A stretch of 64,000 nt of DNA from Montifringilla adamsi (taxonomy: Eukaryota > Chordata > Aves > Passeriformes > Passeridae): positions 434,001 through 498,000 of the forward strand of contig JAGGNK010013114.1 of NCBI GenBank assembly GCA_017590115.1, given 5' to 3'. Position 1 is the first letter of the stretch, and each line of letters begins with the position of its first letter. The notes under the pieces are model-generated. The model saw nothing but the letters and a program-made list of their open reading frames with translations, was not told the origin of the DNA and ran no database searches. Position numbers and translations under genes: made by a program. Positions 24,902 to 37,760 of this stretch are shown here, piece after piece.

Positions 24902-25425
24902 ACAGACTCATGGAATCACAGAGCTTTTAGGCTTGGAAGGGACCTCTGGAGATCACCCTGTCCAACCCCTCCTGCCAAGGCAGGGTCACCTGGAGCAGGT
25001 GACACAGGAATGTCTCCAGAGAGGGAAACTTCACAAGACTCCTGGGCTCCCTGTTCCAGTGCTCTGCCTCACTCCATGGAACAATTTCTTCCTCATGTTT
25101 GGGTAAAACTTCTTGTGCAGTTTATGGCCATTGCTCCTTGTCCTGTCACTGGGCACCACTGACAAGAGCCTGGCACCATCTTCTTGTCACCCTCCCTGGA
25201 AATATTGTAGGGATTATTGAGATATCTCATCTCATCTCATCTCATCTCATCTCAGCCTGCTCCAGACTAAACAGGCCCAGCTCCCACAGTCTCTCCTCAT
25301 AAGAGATGCTCCAGAATCCTCATCATCTTTGTGGCTTTTGCTCGACCATCTCCAGAAGCTCCATGTCTTTCTTGTCCTGAGGAGCCCAGAACTGGACGCA
25401 GTTACACTGTGTGACGCTTCTGTGA
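24902..25425 (-). mobile_element. CR1 LINE 3' region of a second subfamily, with internal pentanucleotide expansion
   Basis: The antisense CR1 starts CTCATGGAATCACAGAG. It includes GGACCTCTGGAGATCACC, CTAAACAGGCCCAGCTCCCA and GAGCCCAGAACTGGACGCAG. Wording differs from the other copies, which indicates another CR1 subfamily. A run of TCTCA units at 25223-25254 interrupts it. Confidence 0.85.
25223..25254. repeat. (ATCTC)n microsatellite inside CR1
   Basis: About six perfect copies of the pentanucleotide lie within the CR1 copy. They probably grew from a CR1 ATCTC/CTCAG motif by slippage. Confidence 0.9.
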
Positions 25426-27978
25426 AGTGTTCTGCCTCTGAACTATGGGCTAAGATCCAAAATGGCACAAACCAAAAGGCCCCGATTTGCATTTAAATAT
25501 CAGCTCTGTGCTATACACAATGATTAGTCACCTGAAACTAGTGCTTTATGGGAGGAGGCATATTTTTAAAATGTGAGACTGTTATAGCATTCTGCATACA
25601 GAAGATCAAATCTTAAGCATCAGAATGAATGATTTGACTGTAATTGCTTTATCAACTATCTATTCTTGGGACGATTGTGCTAAAACTCTCAACAACATGG
25701 ACTCAAACAGCATATTTTAAAAAGTTCTTTAAATTACTTTATAAGAGTAAACTAGGGAAGATCTCAATTTTAAACAATGGGGAAATTGAAGTATAGGATG
25801 CTGCACTTTGTTGACTTGCTCAATTTAATTGTCCGAGGCATTTGGGTAGAGATAAATCTCACAATTCTTACTTACTAAGGAGGTGATTAAAATAATTGCA
25901 CCAAAACAAATTACTCTCCAATTTCTTGCAACACAAAAAATACTTCTTCCTGACAGAAGAAGTATTCCTGCACATACACCTTACACTCATCTCTGTGAAA
26001 ATTACAGAATGCTGATAACTCCAGGGTGTTTCTTATGTTGTTTTTTTTTGTTTTTGTGTGTAGGAGCACAGCCTGCCCTGTTCCTTTTTCAGAATACTCT
26101 TAGTAATCAGGTTCCTGGTATCTAACCAAAATTATTTTGGTCCTACATCACATTATGAAAGTGGTGATGTGCTAGAAGAGGATATCACATTTTATTAGTC
26201 AAAAACACCTTAAAGGAATATACCCTAAATTAGGAAAACTGGGACTTACTGATATTCAGTAGTGGAAACATGCAAATTTTGAAAGTTTTAGGATGAAGTA
26301 GCAGTTATCCTACAGATGTTTAAGAAGCCAATATCTGCAATTAATAAAACACCTGTTGCCTTCACTTTTTAGCTGTGCTACTTTCAATTCATCTCGGTGT
26401 CCTAGTATAAGTAGCATTTTAGTAGCATATGACCTCATTCATGCTAAAATGGTATTTTGCATATTGCCAGTCAGTATTTAAAAACACACTTTAAATATTC
26501 TAGCATATGGAAGATGTTCCAAGAAGAAATCAACTAAAAAATATACATATATTGCCTGAAATTACACAAAGAGCAAAATAACTCACAATCCAACATCCCA
26601 TATCCTGACAACTGGAGCAACCAACAGAGTATTTCCTTAGTGTTCTTGGGTATTACCTCTGGTCTCCTTGCCTAGGTAGTGTTTTAACACAGGTAAAATA
26701 ATGTACTTTCACCAAAGTTCTACTCTCATGAATGGCTGACCCCCACTAGATTAAATTAAATCATTAACACCAGCAGGAAAATACATTGTGCACTGACTTA
26801 CAAAAGAGGACAAAAGCAAATTTATAATTAATGACAAACTGATATGCAATAGCTGAATTCATTTACATAGGATCACACAGGTTTAATAAAGGAGATCATT
26901 GCTGAGAAATTAAAGATTGGCTTAATCTAGGTAATGTGCATTTACAGGAGCTGAACCCAGCAATTCAGCAATTTTTACACCTGCCTTAGGATCATCTGCA
27001 AATAACTACATTGTGAATTATTTGAAAAACTGATTGGTGAAAAACTCCATCACTTCCACAGCAAACTCCAGGCAGAAACTGTGAAAAGCTAATTCTGCTG
27101 AAAGAAAACTGAAGCCTTTGAGATATGATGCTGCCAAAGATCCTTGTGAAACTCTGCATAGAAAACAAGATGAAAGTTGAAGTTAGAAATATTACTGGAA
27201 AAGCTTCACTATTGTCAGAAATCAACAGTTGCAAATTTACACACTTTATTCACATCAGCATAGAGATGAAAATAACCTTTAGAAGCTAATTATGGGAAGA
27301 ATGATGGTGGGTCATCTCAGCAGGGAATGCTGAAGGAGGACACAGTTAGACAGTGTGCAGCAATTCACTGGGAGGTCAACAGCTGAATGTTCAAAGCCAG
27401 CATTGGCTAGCACTGGCTAACTGGAAACACCAGCATTTAAACAAAAATATATCCATTTTGCTTACCAATTGTGCAGCTAAATTACATTCAGCTTGGTCCT
27501 AGATGAGAAAGATGGTTCTCCCACATCCATGGATTAAATGGATGAATCACTCCATTGCAACTGGACTTGCTGATCCTGAAGGAAATGCTTAGCTTACCTC
27601 ATTTAGGAGCTCACCTGAAGAGGACACTACAAGATATTACAGCCTCACTTGTTGATGATGGCTGAGGTCATCATACTATCATGGGTACATGCACAAGACT
27701 TTCAAGGCAGCACATGAAGCTTTGCTGCTCTGAGGAAGAAACCAGCATGCAGAAGAATGTGACAAAATCCTGAACAGCAGCTGGTTTGGCAATACTTGAC
27801 CCCTCAGTACTGATTTAGCACTGAAACTGCCTTCCATAATACTGGAAAAACGGGCCAAGGTGGAGATAGGGCAGCACTTTTCCATGAGAAAGAACCACAT
27901 AGAGTGGGGCATTGGGGCAAGAATAGGCATAGACTATGGGGTGGAATTAACACCACCACCAAAGCCCTCCAACCCATT

Positions 27979-28034
27979 TCCTTCCTTCCTTCCTTCCTTC
28001 CTTCCTTCCTTCCTTCCTTCCTTCCTTCCTTCCT
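27979..28034. repeat. (CTTC)n microsatellite
   Basis: About 14 copies of CCTT are followed by a degenerate pyrimidine-rich tail (CCCCTTCC units) to about 28060. It is a strand-asymmetric polypyrimidine tract. Confidence 0.95.
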
Positions 28035-28750
28035 CCCCTTCCTCCCCTTCCTTCCCCTCCCACTTTAATTCCCCTCTTTTGTTTCACCCTACCCCTTTTA
28101 GCAAAACCCCACTTCTGTGTGCTTACATACTAGGTCAGGGACTAACACCAATTTTCATGCCAAGTGTGTAATTCACTAATAAAACTTTCTGACTGCTGAC
28201 CCTCAGACTTTTCTCACTCCATTTGACCAATGAACATTTATGAAAATCAGGTACTTCCTTCCCCTGAATGGTGGGTCATCATACCCACACAATACTGTTT
28301 AAGTGCGGTACTGACATGAAAGACTCAACACCATTGAATTTATTATTCAAGATGACATATTGCTTCTCAAAATGATGATACTGATATTTCTCACAATAAA
28401 GGAATGCTAACTGGCTCTGCTGTCAGTTTTCCACCAAAACCCAAGCAAACAAAACCCCAAATTAACAAAATGTCCACCTTTTTTGTTTGATTTTGAGTAC
28501 TCCACAGGAAAGAATTTTGATGGTTTTATCACTTAAACTGAAATGTGTTTGCTACAGGGTTTTTGACAGATTGGCACTAATACTCTCAAACAGATGAGTT
28601 ACCTTTGAAAACTAATGATTCCAGACAACAGAGAATAAGCTCTAATGTGTTAATCCCTTCCTTACATCTAATCCACAGTATGAGTAGAACTAGCTGTATA
28701 CAGAAACCTGCTCTTCAATGCTGCCCCTCAGAGGGCATATTCTAGAAATT

Positions 28751-29220
28751 CACAGTATCACAGGATGGCCTGGGTTGGAAAAGACCTTAAAGATCCTCTG
28801 GTTCCAAACCAGGCCATAGGAAGGGTCACCTTCCAGTAGACCAGGCTGCTCCAAGCCTGTGCAGCCCAGCCTCGAACATTTCCAGGCATGGGGCAGCCAC
28901 AGCTTCTCTGGACAACCTGTGCCAGGGCCCCACCAACCTCACAGGGAGGAATTTCTTCCTAATATCCAATCTAAACATTGTCAGTGTGAAGCCATTCCCT
29001 CTTGTCAATCACTCCCTTGTCTAAAGTCCCTCTCCATCTTCCCTGTAGATTCCCTTCAGGTATTGAAAGGCTGCAGTTACGTCACCCTGGAACCTTCTGT
29101 TTTTTCAAGCTGAACACTCCCAGCTCTCTCAGCCTTTCCTCACAGCAGAGGTGCTCCATCCCTCTGACCATCTTTGTAGCCTCCTTTGGACTCGCTCCAA
29201 CAGGTTCATGTCCCTCTTGT
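28751..29220 (-). mobile_element. CR1 LINE 3' end, about 470 bp
   Basis: This antisense CR1 runs continuously from CACAGTATCACAGGATGGCC through GCTGCTCCAAGCC, CTCACAGGGAGGAATTTCTT and GCAGAGGTGCTCCATCCCTC to CTCCAACAGGTTCATGTCCC. It is one of the most complete 3' ends in the window. Confidence 0.9.
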
Positions 29221-30821
29221 TCACCAATATGGCACATTAATGTAAAATTCCTTAATCACTTTAAAAAATTGCTTTTGCTACAGCAATTTTTGTCCAAAAA
29301 AGAACCTTGATGCCCCATTCCACATTCATGCTACCCCCTAGTGACAACCTTGTTTTGATTTTATGATTTTCCTGATATTATCATCCATAATAATCTAAAA
29401 GCAAAATGAAATTTTCAAACTAAACTTGTAATAATTTTTTAATAAGCTCTACTGGCAGTACCAGCTAATTATTTTAGCACCATGAAGTAAAGACAGGCTG
29501 CTGTAGCTCCTGTTTGAGGCGTCTAAACCCTGATTCCAAAAAAAAAAAGTGTGCACATACATTTTTTGGGAAAAATGGTATGTTCCAGGTTACAGTTTAG
29601 ATGATCAAATTGTCTGTTACTTGGGAATTTCAAGTCTTCAAACATAATGCAAAATTAGAAAATAACTATTGAACTAGCTAAAAGAGAACTAACTCCCATC
29701 CCATTCACCTAGTTCTTAGAGTTTTACAGCCATAAATAAAATCAAAGTGGTTTAAAATGAACTAAGCCAGCAATTAATGTAGCTCACAATTCTTGAAAAC
29801 TTTTAGAGCGCTCTTTGTGTGCAGAACTGACAGTTTGCATTATCACAGCTTAGCAATTGATGATATTTAATTTTAAAGCATTACTTTCAAAAGTTACAAA
29901 AACTGTGGCAAACAGACATGACAGACTGGTTCTGAATTTTTAATAATTTCAAAAAACAAGTATAATAAAAGAGTTTCAAATATTTTTCCTTCTGCAAATT
30001 TTTTTACAAGTCATAATTTGCCATTAATGATTACAAAAAAGTGAAAATTAAGAAACATTGTCTAATTTCTTGCTGATGAACGCCCTTTCTTTAAAGTTCT
30101 GTATACCCACATATTAGACAGTTTTGCTATTGCTCTTCACACCACCATTGAGAAATTTCACCATAATCTCACTTAAGTTTCCTTAAACCAAGAAATAGAC
30201 ACAAAAAGTTAAAGCAGCAGGTTTCTGTGAGACTGTTAGATGCTGTGTAAAGACTTCTTGTTTTATTCTATTCAGGGAGAAACATCTAAAGCATGTGTCT
30301 GGAATCCTCTGACACAGGCAAGTAGAGATACATGCCCAACTGAAAATAATCTGTTCTTTAGACTACTGAGAAGTCTGCAGAACATTTTCAACCTTTTGGA
30401 ACCATACATCATACAATGGTGTCATACAATGGGTAATCCCACTTGTTCTAAAATCTCCCTTATTTTCACCCTAGGGATGGTTTATTATAACTCCTAAATC
30501 TGACAATAGATTAACTGAATAAGCCACACTGTTGTTAGTAACTTAACCTACATCATCATCAACTTAACCTACATCAACTCACAAGCAAGTAAAATCATAA
30601 AAAATTTTTAGGAGTAAAAATATTGTACATGGCAGTCTTTCATTGTTTCAGCTTGGAGTGTGATTCTAGTATGTAATATCAATTATTAGCCCTCAAATTC
30701 ATAATCCTTTGTAAGTCTCATCAGAACAGAGCATTTTCTTTTGTAGTTTTTTTGTACATGCCAGCAGTAATAGAAATTCAGCACTGAAGACAAATTGCTG
30801 GTTACACTGTATTGTAGAGAA

Positions 30822-31050
30822 TTAGAATCATGGAGGCACAACTTCAGGGAAAAGACAACTTTCTAATATCCAGCGTAAACCTTCCCTGACACAGCTTTAT
30901 GCCATTCCCTCAGGTCGTCTCACCAGTTACCAGAGTCAAGAGACAGATGCTGTTCCTCCACTTCCCCTTGATTTGAAGAACTTGTAGACTGTGATGAGGT
31001 CTGCCCTCAGTCTTCTCCTCAATGCCCACATTTTAGTCAACAGAACTCAG
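30822..31050 (-). mobile_element. Deleted CR1 fragment
   Basis: TTAGAATCATGGAGGCACAA is joined to a block matching TTTCTAATATCCAGCGTAAA and GATGAGGTCTGCCCTCAGTC of antisense CR1. The middle is missing and the copy is old. Confidence 0.65.
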
Positions 31051-31351
31051 AACCTGAGACATAAAGATGCATAATAAACATTTAGACATTCACTTTACTG
31101 TACCATGTTAAAAAAAAAGAAAAAAAAAGAAAGAGGATGCTCAAATACATCATGGATGAAATCTATTTTTGATAACCAATGAACACCTAGACTGCAGAGT
31201 TACTAAGATAAGCAATACTGATGCTGAAAAAGAGTTTGGACAATTATCCTTCAAAAAAAAAAAAAAGTCAGAGATTTCTTTATGGCTCAATTGCTGTTTC
31301 AAGAATCTTAACCCTGATAGACGGTTTGAAATGAAATCTGCCTGATACTAC

Positions 31352-31480
31352 TGAGTCATGGAATCATTAAGGTTAGAAAAGACCTCCAATATCATTGAGT
31401 CCAGCATTTGACTGAACACCACCATGTCACCTTCACCTTGGAACTTCAATGTCTGGTGACATCCTTTAGCTAATATCAGT
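31352..31480 (-). mobile_element. CR1-related fragment (divergent subfamily)
   Basis: GTCATGGAATCATTAAGGTT then AAAAGACCTCCAATATCATT and GAACACCACCATGTCACC fits the CR1 subfamily whose 3' end reads GGTTAGAAAAGACCTC in antisense. Confidence 0.6.
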
Positions 31481-31678
31481 GAGCTTGGGGCTTAACAGCA
31501 GGATGTCACCTTTTTTGTTGTTGCACATATTATGACAGTGGTACATCCACAATGACCTGTTTTGAAGGTATATTAGAAAATGTTCTCTGCTTATTTCTTA
31601 TATGTAAACTGTATTGCACTACTTAAATTATACCTTGGTTAACTGTCCGTAAAGATTTTATTTATGTATGTATGTGTG

Positions 31679-31696
31679 TATATATATATATATATA
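31679..31696. repeat. (TA)n microsatellite
   Basis: A short alternating TA run follows TGTATGTATGTGTG, just upstream of the LTR. Confidence 0.8.
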
Positions 31697-31756
31697 AAAC
31701 TTTATTTTTAAAAATAAATAGTATAGTGTTCAACATAACAGGTATTTTTAGGCAGT

Positions 31757-32113
31757 GTGTTTGACAGCTATAGTGGGTCTATAAGCGGCACAGATAATTT
31801 GGCTTAACAGATACCAGCTCAACTAGCCTAGCTCGAAGTAAACAAGTCCCAGGGCACGATAATGATAGGTCAGATTCAAATCCAAACAGAGGACTCAGCC
31901 CACCCCTTTGCAGAGTGCAGTGATATGGGCGCACAGATGCACCTATATCATTAGCTAGTGAGCTAGGTGGAGTTGAGACCCTTAACCAGTCATGTCTGTA
32001 AGCGAGGGAAATTTGAAAGCCCTATAAAAGTGTCTGCCCCACAATAAACTTAAGCTGTTACTGCATGAACCTTGTGGTATGCCTGTCACTTGCCTGTCTC
32101 CAAAACTGTGACA
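31757..32113 (+). mobile_element. Probable ERV solo LTR, plus orientation
   Basis: About 360 bp has LTR architecture: TATAAAA near 32022, AATAAA at 32043, then a U5-like tail GAACCTTGTGGTATGCCTGT ending ..CTGTGACA. The candidate TGTTTGACAG start and TGTGACA end would give TG..CA termini, but no convincing target-site duplication was found. The edges are therefore approximate. No retroviral gene is adjacent. Confidence 0.55.
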
Positions 32114-32128
32114 GTGTGTATCTACTGT

Positions 32129-32152
32129 TCAAGAAGAAGAAGAAGAAGAAGA
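32129..32152. repeat. (AAG)n microsatellite
   Basis: A run of AAG trinucleotides lies directly after the LTR end. Open frames with poly-Arg or poly-Phe across it are artefacts. Confidence 0.9.
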
Positions 32153-33715
32153 GGGAGGTCACATTTTGGGGATTTAGTGTGCAAGGCTGAGAACAAGTCC
32201 CATGAGATAGTCTCAACTTCTGGTAAGAATCCATTCTGTGGCTTTTGGCCCATACTACGTTATGACATGATTCCCTTATTTGTGCAACATGGTGGAGTAT
32301 CTCCTGCTTTGCATAAGTGCACAGCATTTTATTCATTAACAATTCCTTAAACACCTCAAGAACCATGTAGGAAAGACTATGCATTTTCCATAGTGTGGGC
32401 TATTGTTCTTAGTTACAGCTGCGCAGGCTTTGCAGTGCAGAAATGAGGGCTGCAGGGGTGTCTTTACAGTTATTTCGATTCACAACCAGGCACAGATTCA
32501 GGCCAATTTCTGAGCTGCTGGCAGATACATGCCTGACAGAGTAGCCAGGAAATAATGGGACATGCTGAAGTTCCCCAGGTCATGCTGGTGGGTCACATTC
32601 CATGCTGGCAGCAAGAAGGACAGTGTCCTTGCACACCCTGGGCCAGAAGACTCCCACTGACCTGAGTTCTGGAGAATGAATGAATTTCTCAACAGGTATA
32701 TTCAGATGACACATGATGAACAACCCTAAAATTAATCCTCAAATAATAATGGGGACAATATGAGAAACAAAAATGTTAGTTGCTTGGGGAAGGCCTTTAA
32801 AATTATTTAGGCAGATAAACAAAGTACTAAAAATTGGAAAAGCCTCTGTCTCTATCCTGAAGACCTTATACTGGTTTAGACCATGCTTAGAAAATTCCAA
32901 ATTGGGCAACAAAGTCATAATATGACAAAGTGAAGAAAGAAGACTGCAGATATTAGTGGCTCAGGAACCAGACAGTGTAAATTGTGGTCTTGATCTCAGA
33001 ATCCTGCCTTTTTAGCTACTTATTTTTTTGCTTAGTGTTTTCAGAGCTGAAATAAATGCAAATCAGGTGCGGCAGCAGCTTGTTTCCAGAAGGCTGCAGA
33101 CAGATGTTATTTATTCTACTCTTCATTATTTCATTTGGGTATTGTTTCTGCAGACATCTTCATTTATTCAATGCTGGGTTTGCCCCTCTCTTCCACTGTT
33201 TCCTATCTTTTCCAGTTACAGCCTAAAACTCCCATTTCCTTCACTCCTCAGTTTGGTGTTGTCCAAGTTTCCATCACCATATAGGTCCTGGTAAGTCCTT
33301 CCCACACGACAAGAACAGCTGAACTTTCAGTAGCAGTAGGCATATATTTCCAGGTATTTCCAGGCTTCTGTGCACTCTACTGGATAAGAGTTCCTATATG
33401 ACCAAACTGAGGAAAGGTGTTTTGCCAGCCCTTATCTGATCCTGCAATTCATTTCCTCAAGCAAAACAGAACTCACCATCTAGAGGACACGTCTTTTTTT
33501 CCCAATTACGTTTTTTTCTTATGGCAACAAAACAAGAAGGATCTCAATAATTTTGCCTTCTCTTGGATTGTATTTTGTTGAGTACCGTACCAGTGTCACA
33601 ACACGTGTCCTGACTGTACCTACAATACAAACAGCATTGATTCCTTTCTGAGACTATCATCCTTTCCAATTTGCTTGTTCTGAGGAACTTCTGATTTCTT
33701 GTCACTTGTGCAGGT

Positions 33716-33935
33716 GGAATCACAGAATTGTTTAGGTTTCAAAAGACCTCTAATACCATTATGTCCAACTGTTCCCCCAGCAGTGCCAAACCCACCACTA
33801 AACCATGTCCCTCTGCCTCATCTAAAAGTCTTTTGAACTCTTCCATGCTAAGGCAATACTCCTCTAAAATCCCCAGAAATGCTTTCCTGTGACTCAAGCT
33901 AACTGGATTAGCTACAGCAGAGAGAGCACACACTG
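33716..33935 (-). mobile_element. CR1-related fragment (divergent subfamily)
   Basis: GGAATCACAGAATTGTTTAG, AAAAGACCTCTAATACCATT and CCACCACTAAACCATGTCCC follow the antisense 3' end of the same CR1 subfamily as 31352-31480. Confidence 0.7.
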
Positions 33936-33976
33936 AGGTAAGAATTCCAAATGGTAAGGAAATCTGGCTTCCCTGT

Positions 33977-34935
33977 TGTCACAACCCACTAGTACAAGCA
34001 GGGGTCGTGATGGTTCATTTAATATCAGAGTGCAAAAACAACAGAGAAGGGGATTTCAGTATTAATCAAACCAAATGCATCCTTTATTGAGTGCTCACAG
34101 CAAATGTGATAGAAGGATTAGAAAGGAGATAAAGGATAGAGGAGGTAGAGAAAGGGGGGCAGGGGGGGAATATAGCTACCAAAGGTGAGACAAAATCCTC
34201 GTGGTCTGGCCAATAGATCCGTCTTGTCACGTCGGGAAGAATCTCTAAGCCTTTGTAACTCGGGGGTCTTTAATAGTCCTCTGCTGGGAGGGGAACAGGT
34301 ACAGGACAGTGGAGAATAAGTCCATTGAGAACAAGAACAGACAGTCCCATTTGGAAGTAGGACAAAACCAGTCCCAGCAGTCAGGGCGACCCATTGTTTC
34401 AGGACTGGTTTCTATGGGAAACCAGTCTTGGTCCAGCAACCACACCTGCAGGCAACACTTGGCAGACATCCTGCTTCAGCCAGCCCAGCACCCCTATGTT
34501 AGAATTTTAAGGTATCAGTCTCAGTCCTTGGCGGGGAGGGGGCTTCAATATCCCTTGACGATGGTCGTAAAGCAGATGAGGGATTTTCCATGGGGGATCA
34601 CCAAAGTTACCTCAGAAAATCAGACTTTCTCCAAAGCAGGTGGCATCTGGCCAAGAGGGGGGGAAATTCATGGGCTATTGTGATGAGTGGGGATCTTCCC
34701 TGCTTGAAGCAGTGTACTGTGGTGGCACAGCAAGCACACCTGCAAACAATCACTTGGCAAGCATCCACCTCAACCAGGCCAGAACTCCAGTCAGGCTCTT
34801 CAGGGTCCTAGTCTCTGTCCTTGCAACGGTCGTGAGGCAAATGAGGGAAACTTTGGACTGTCTCTTACACCTGTTTAGCTTGCAATCCTCTGCACAAGTG
34901 AGAGAAGCCCAGGATGAGGGTAGTGTTTAACCCAG
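33977..34935 (-). mobile_element. Probable ERV LTR, antisense, with internal tandem duplication
   Basis: The segment starts TGTCACAACCCACTAGTACA and has TTTATT (antisense AATAAA) near 34083. Its composition is unlike the flanks and it runs close to 1 kb, as long avian LTRs do. Inside, blocks at 34441-34584 and 34735-34849 are diverged copies (ACACCTGCAGGCAACACTTGG versus ACACCTGCAAACAATCACTTGG; GGTCGTAAAGCAGATGAGGG versus GGTCGTGAGGCAAATGAGGG). The right edge and target duplication are not determined. No gag, pol or env is present. Confidence 0.5.
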
Positions 34936-35774
34936 GACCTGTAGAACAATGACCTAAGTAGTACTTAGCTGACTGGACTCTAGTTAATTAGTCTCTTCCT
35001 TCCCATTATATTACAAGTGACATAAGTACAATGTGGGGGAAAGCTAAAGTAACTGCTGCTGCTGTTACTAAGAGGATTATTCTGAATGTTCAGCACTATG
35101 TGGTTCACAATTTTCTTTTTCAGGTTTAAGAATGATTCTCTGCAAACTCAGCACGACCCTTAGCCTTCCCTCAAGATGCCACTCACATTTTTTTCACTGG
35201 CCAGTATTATTAGTGAAACACAATTGTTCTACTCACACTTCAGCAGATGCTTTTCAAACCCTTCTGTTCCATTGCTCAGGTTCCCACAGCTGAATAAGCA
35301 AACAAAAATTATCATTCTGTCCTTCTTATGAACTTTCCAAGACCTTGTTAAAATTTTACCCTCCTAGAATTTGACAAACAAGTGCCTATAGATAAGCCGG
35401 GGATTTCCATGTGCACAATTATAGATTTTGGGTGGGGAAAGTGCAGCCAACGGCCAATAGCCAACCCTCTGACCTTTGCATGGTCCTTTAGCATGTCAAT
35501 GTCTATGCAGAAAATAAATGGTGGAGATGCATAGCTAAAAAAAGATCAAGGCAAGTCAAAGTTGTGATTAGACAGTGAGTCCCAAAGAAATCCTGGTTGT
35601 AACACAAAGAGATGTTTTAGTGTTAATTCAATACAGCTTAATACATAGATATTGTCTATATTAATAGTCACAAGCATACATATATATTATGGTTTTAGTG
35701 GTATTCTGGCTTTAAAAAATGTAGGTAGCACAAGCTTTGATAAAAGCACTGTGCCAAGAGGGAAGTCCAGAAAT

Positions 35775-35860
35775 CATAGCAATGTAGAATATCCTGAGTT
35801 GGGAGGGACCCACAAGGATCACTGAAGTCCAGTGGAGTAAGTGCTGTGGAGGGAGCGGTC
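35775..35860 (-). mobile_element. CR1 3' fragment
   Basis: GAAATCATAGCAATGTAGAA, then GAGTTGGGAGGGACCCACAA and GATCACTGAAGTCC, matches the antisense CR1 terminus. It is short and diverged. Confidence 0.6.
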
Positions 35861-36123
35861 AGATATTGCCTGCTATTGGAGGGTTTCTGTGTGGATTGCT
35901 GATTTCCTCTGTCAGAAGTATTGTTGTTGTTAGTGCTTGTTTTCTAAACTCACTGGTGTTTCCGGTAAATTGTTCTTACCTCAGCCTGTGATCTTTATTT
36001 TTTATGCTGCCTCTTCTCCTCTCTAGCCCACCGTGTGGTGGGGTAGGGTGGGAAGGAAGGACAGTGAGCAGTGCATGGTTTCAATGGAAGTGGAAGCAAT
36101 ACGTTGGGGAGTACCATTCCTAA

Positions 36124-36565
36124 AAGACAACTCCTCTCAGCCACCTCTCCTTCAGGCTGGACAAGCCAAGTGACCGCAGCCACTCCTCGTAGGGCTTCTT
36201 CTCAAGACCCTTCACCACCTTTGTAGCTCTCCTTTGGATGTACCCTAATAGCTTTATACCCTTCTGATATTGGGGTGCCCAGAACTGCCCCCAGCACTTG
36301 AGGTGAGGCTGCTCCAGTGCAGAGCAGAGCAGAGCAGAGCAGGACAATCCTCTCCTTGGCCCAGCTGGCGATGCTGGGCCTGATACCCCTAGGACACAGC
36401 TGGCCCTCTTGTGACTCATATCCAACTTTCTGCAGACCAGAATCCCCAGGTCTCTTTCCCCAGTGCTGCTCTCCAGTGTCTTGCTCCTCAGTCTGTCCAT
36501 ACATGTGGGGCTGCCCCATCCCAGGTGCAGAATCCAGCACTTGTCTTTGTTAAACTCCTTACAGA
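36124..36565 (-). pseudogene. CR1 LINE fragment covering the decayed C-terminus of the reverse-transcriptase ORF
   Basis: The minus strand reads through motifs typical of the end of CR1 ORF2: ERDLGILV, GQFWAPQY, LLGYIQRRATKVVKGLE, YEEWLRSLGLSSLKERWLRG. A gap and a (GCAGA)n tract near 36316-36341 break the frame relationship, so it is not functional. In intact elements this ORF encodes the endonuclease and reverse transcriptase for target-primed retrotransposition. Confidence 0.8.
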
Positions 36566-37504
36566 TACCTGGAGAGAGCAGAAGACAGCAATGGCACAGA
36601 GAGAATGTAGATTATAAGGAGAAAAATTTAGACAAAGATTTGTAGAATTAGGGCAAAGTACAAAGAGTTATTCAAACTGTATGCATCAATTAGCAGACAG
36701 ACTAGCAGACATCCATCAATTTATAGAATCTAAAGTTTTCTGTGATGACTTAGAAGTAAATACCTCCTCTATTCTCCATGGCTAACATTAGATTACAGAA
36801 ATTGCTTTATAAAGTATTTTGACCCTAGAACAAGATGGATATTTCCTTCTTCCCTTGTTGCAGTACGGTGCAAGATACACTGGAAAAAAAGAAGAGAGGG
36901 ATAATTGGGGTTGTTCCCCAGCAAATCTTTTTGGAAATGCCCAAAACTCTTTGGTCATGACAGACATGGCTGAGTAAGATCCCTCTTTTGCTTCAAGTGG
37001 CATCTACCTCCAAATACTTCTGGCAAAACTGCATACAGAATGTTTCAAATTCATTTGTGGGGCAAATTATGTAGTTTCCCTCTATCATTACTCTTTTTAA
37101 TACTTCCAGGCAGTGTACAAAACTGTTAGTCTGTTTTACAGGGTAAAACAATTTAATTTCAAGAATTATGGGACAGTAAAATTAAACTGTGTTCTGAGGT
37201 TACTTAAGCAACACATAGCAAATGATTTAATGAACCTTGCAGGCAGCCTGCTGGAGAGGTGGGGTAACAGTGTCTGTTGGCTTACAGGCTCAGGTACTGC
37301 AATATTATTTCTAAGGCCCCGAACTTCTTGTCTTTAAACACTGTATTTGATTCTGTGTGGCACAAAGTTAATAAAACTTGTCAAAATTAAAGCAGATCAA
37401 CTGTCTCCTGGCAGGACCTCAACTACCTGCGGAGGTGTCAAGGTGGGCCTCCAAACTGCTCTTCCATGTTTGCAGTGAGCATATTATTTGGCATTACCCT
37501 GGGT

Positions 37505-37760
37505 AACAAGCACTTGACTGTACTGCATTCAGCTCTGGGATCTCCAGCACAGGAAGGACAGGGACCTGTTGGAGTGAGTCCAGAGGAGACCATCAGGATG
37601 ATTAAAGGGATGGAGCACCTCTGCTGTGAGGAAAGGCTGAGAGAATTGGGATTCAGCCTGGAAAAGAAAAGGCTTTGGACTGACCTCATTGCAGCCTTCC
37701 AGCACCTGAAGGAAGCCTACATGGAAGGTGGGAAAGAGCTTATTTACAAGGGCATGCAGT
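37505..37760 (+). mobile_element. CR1 LINE, sense, 5' piece of an interrupted copy
   Basis: The sense CR1 reads CTGGGATCTCCAGCACAGGA, GGAGCACCTCTGCTGTGAGG and CCTTCCAGCACCTGAAGGAA to GAGCTTATTTACAAGGGCAT. The sequence that should follow (..AGGACAAGGGGAAATGGC) appears only at 38468. About 0.7 kb therefore seems to be inserted in this copy. Confidence 0.75.

Noticed and set aside
27860..28171. Frame with SFLPSFLPSFLPS repeats
   Set aside because: It is the translation of the (CTTC)n microsatellite.
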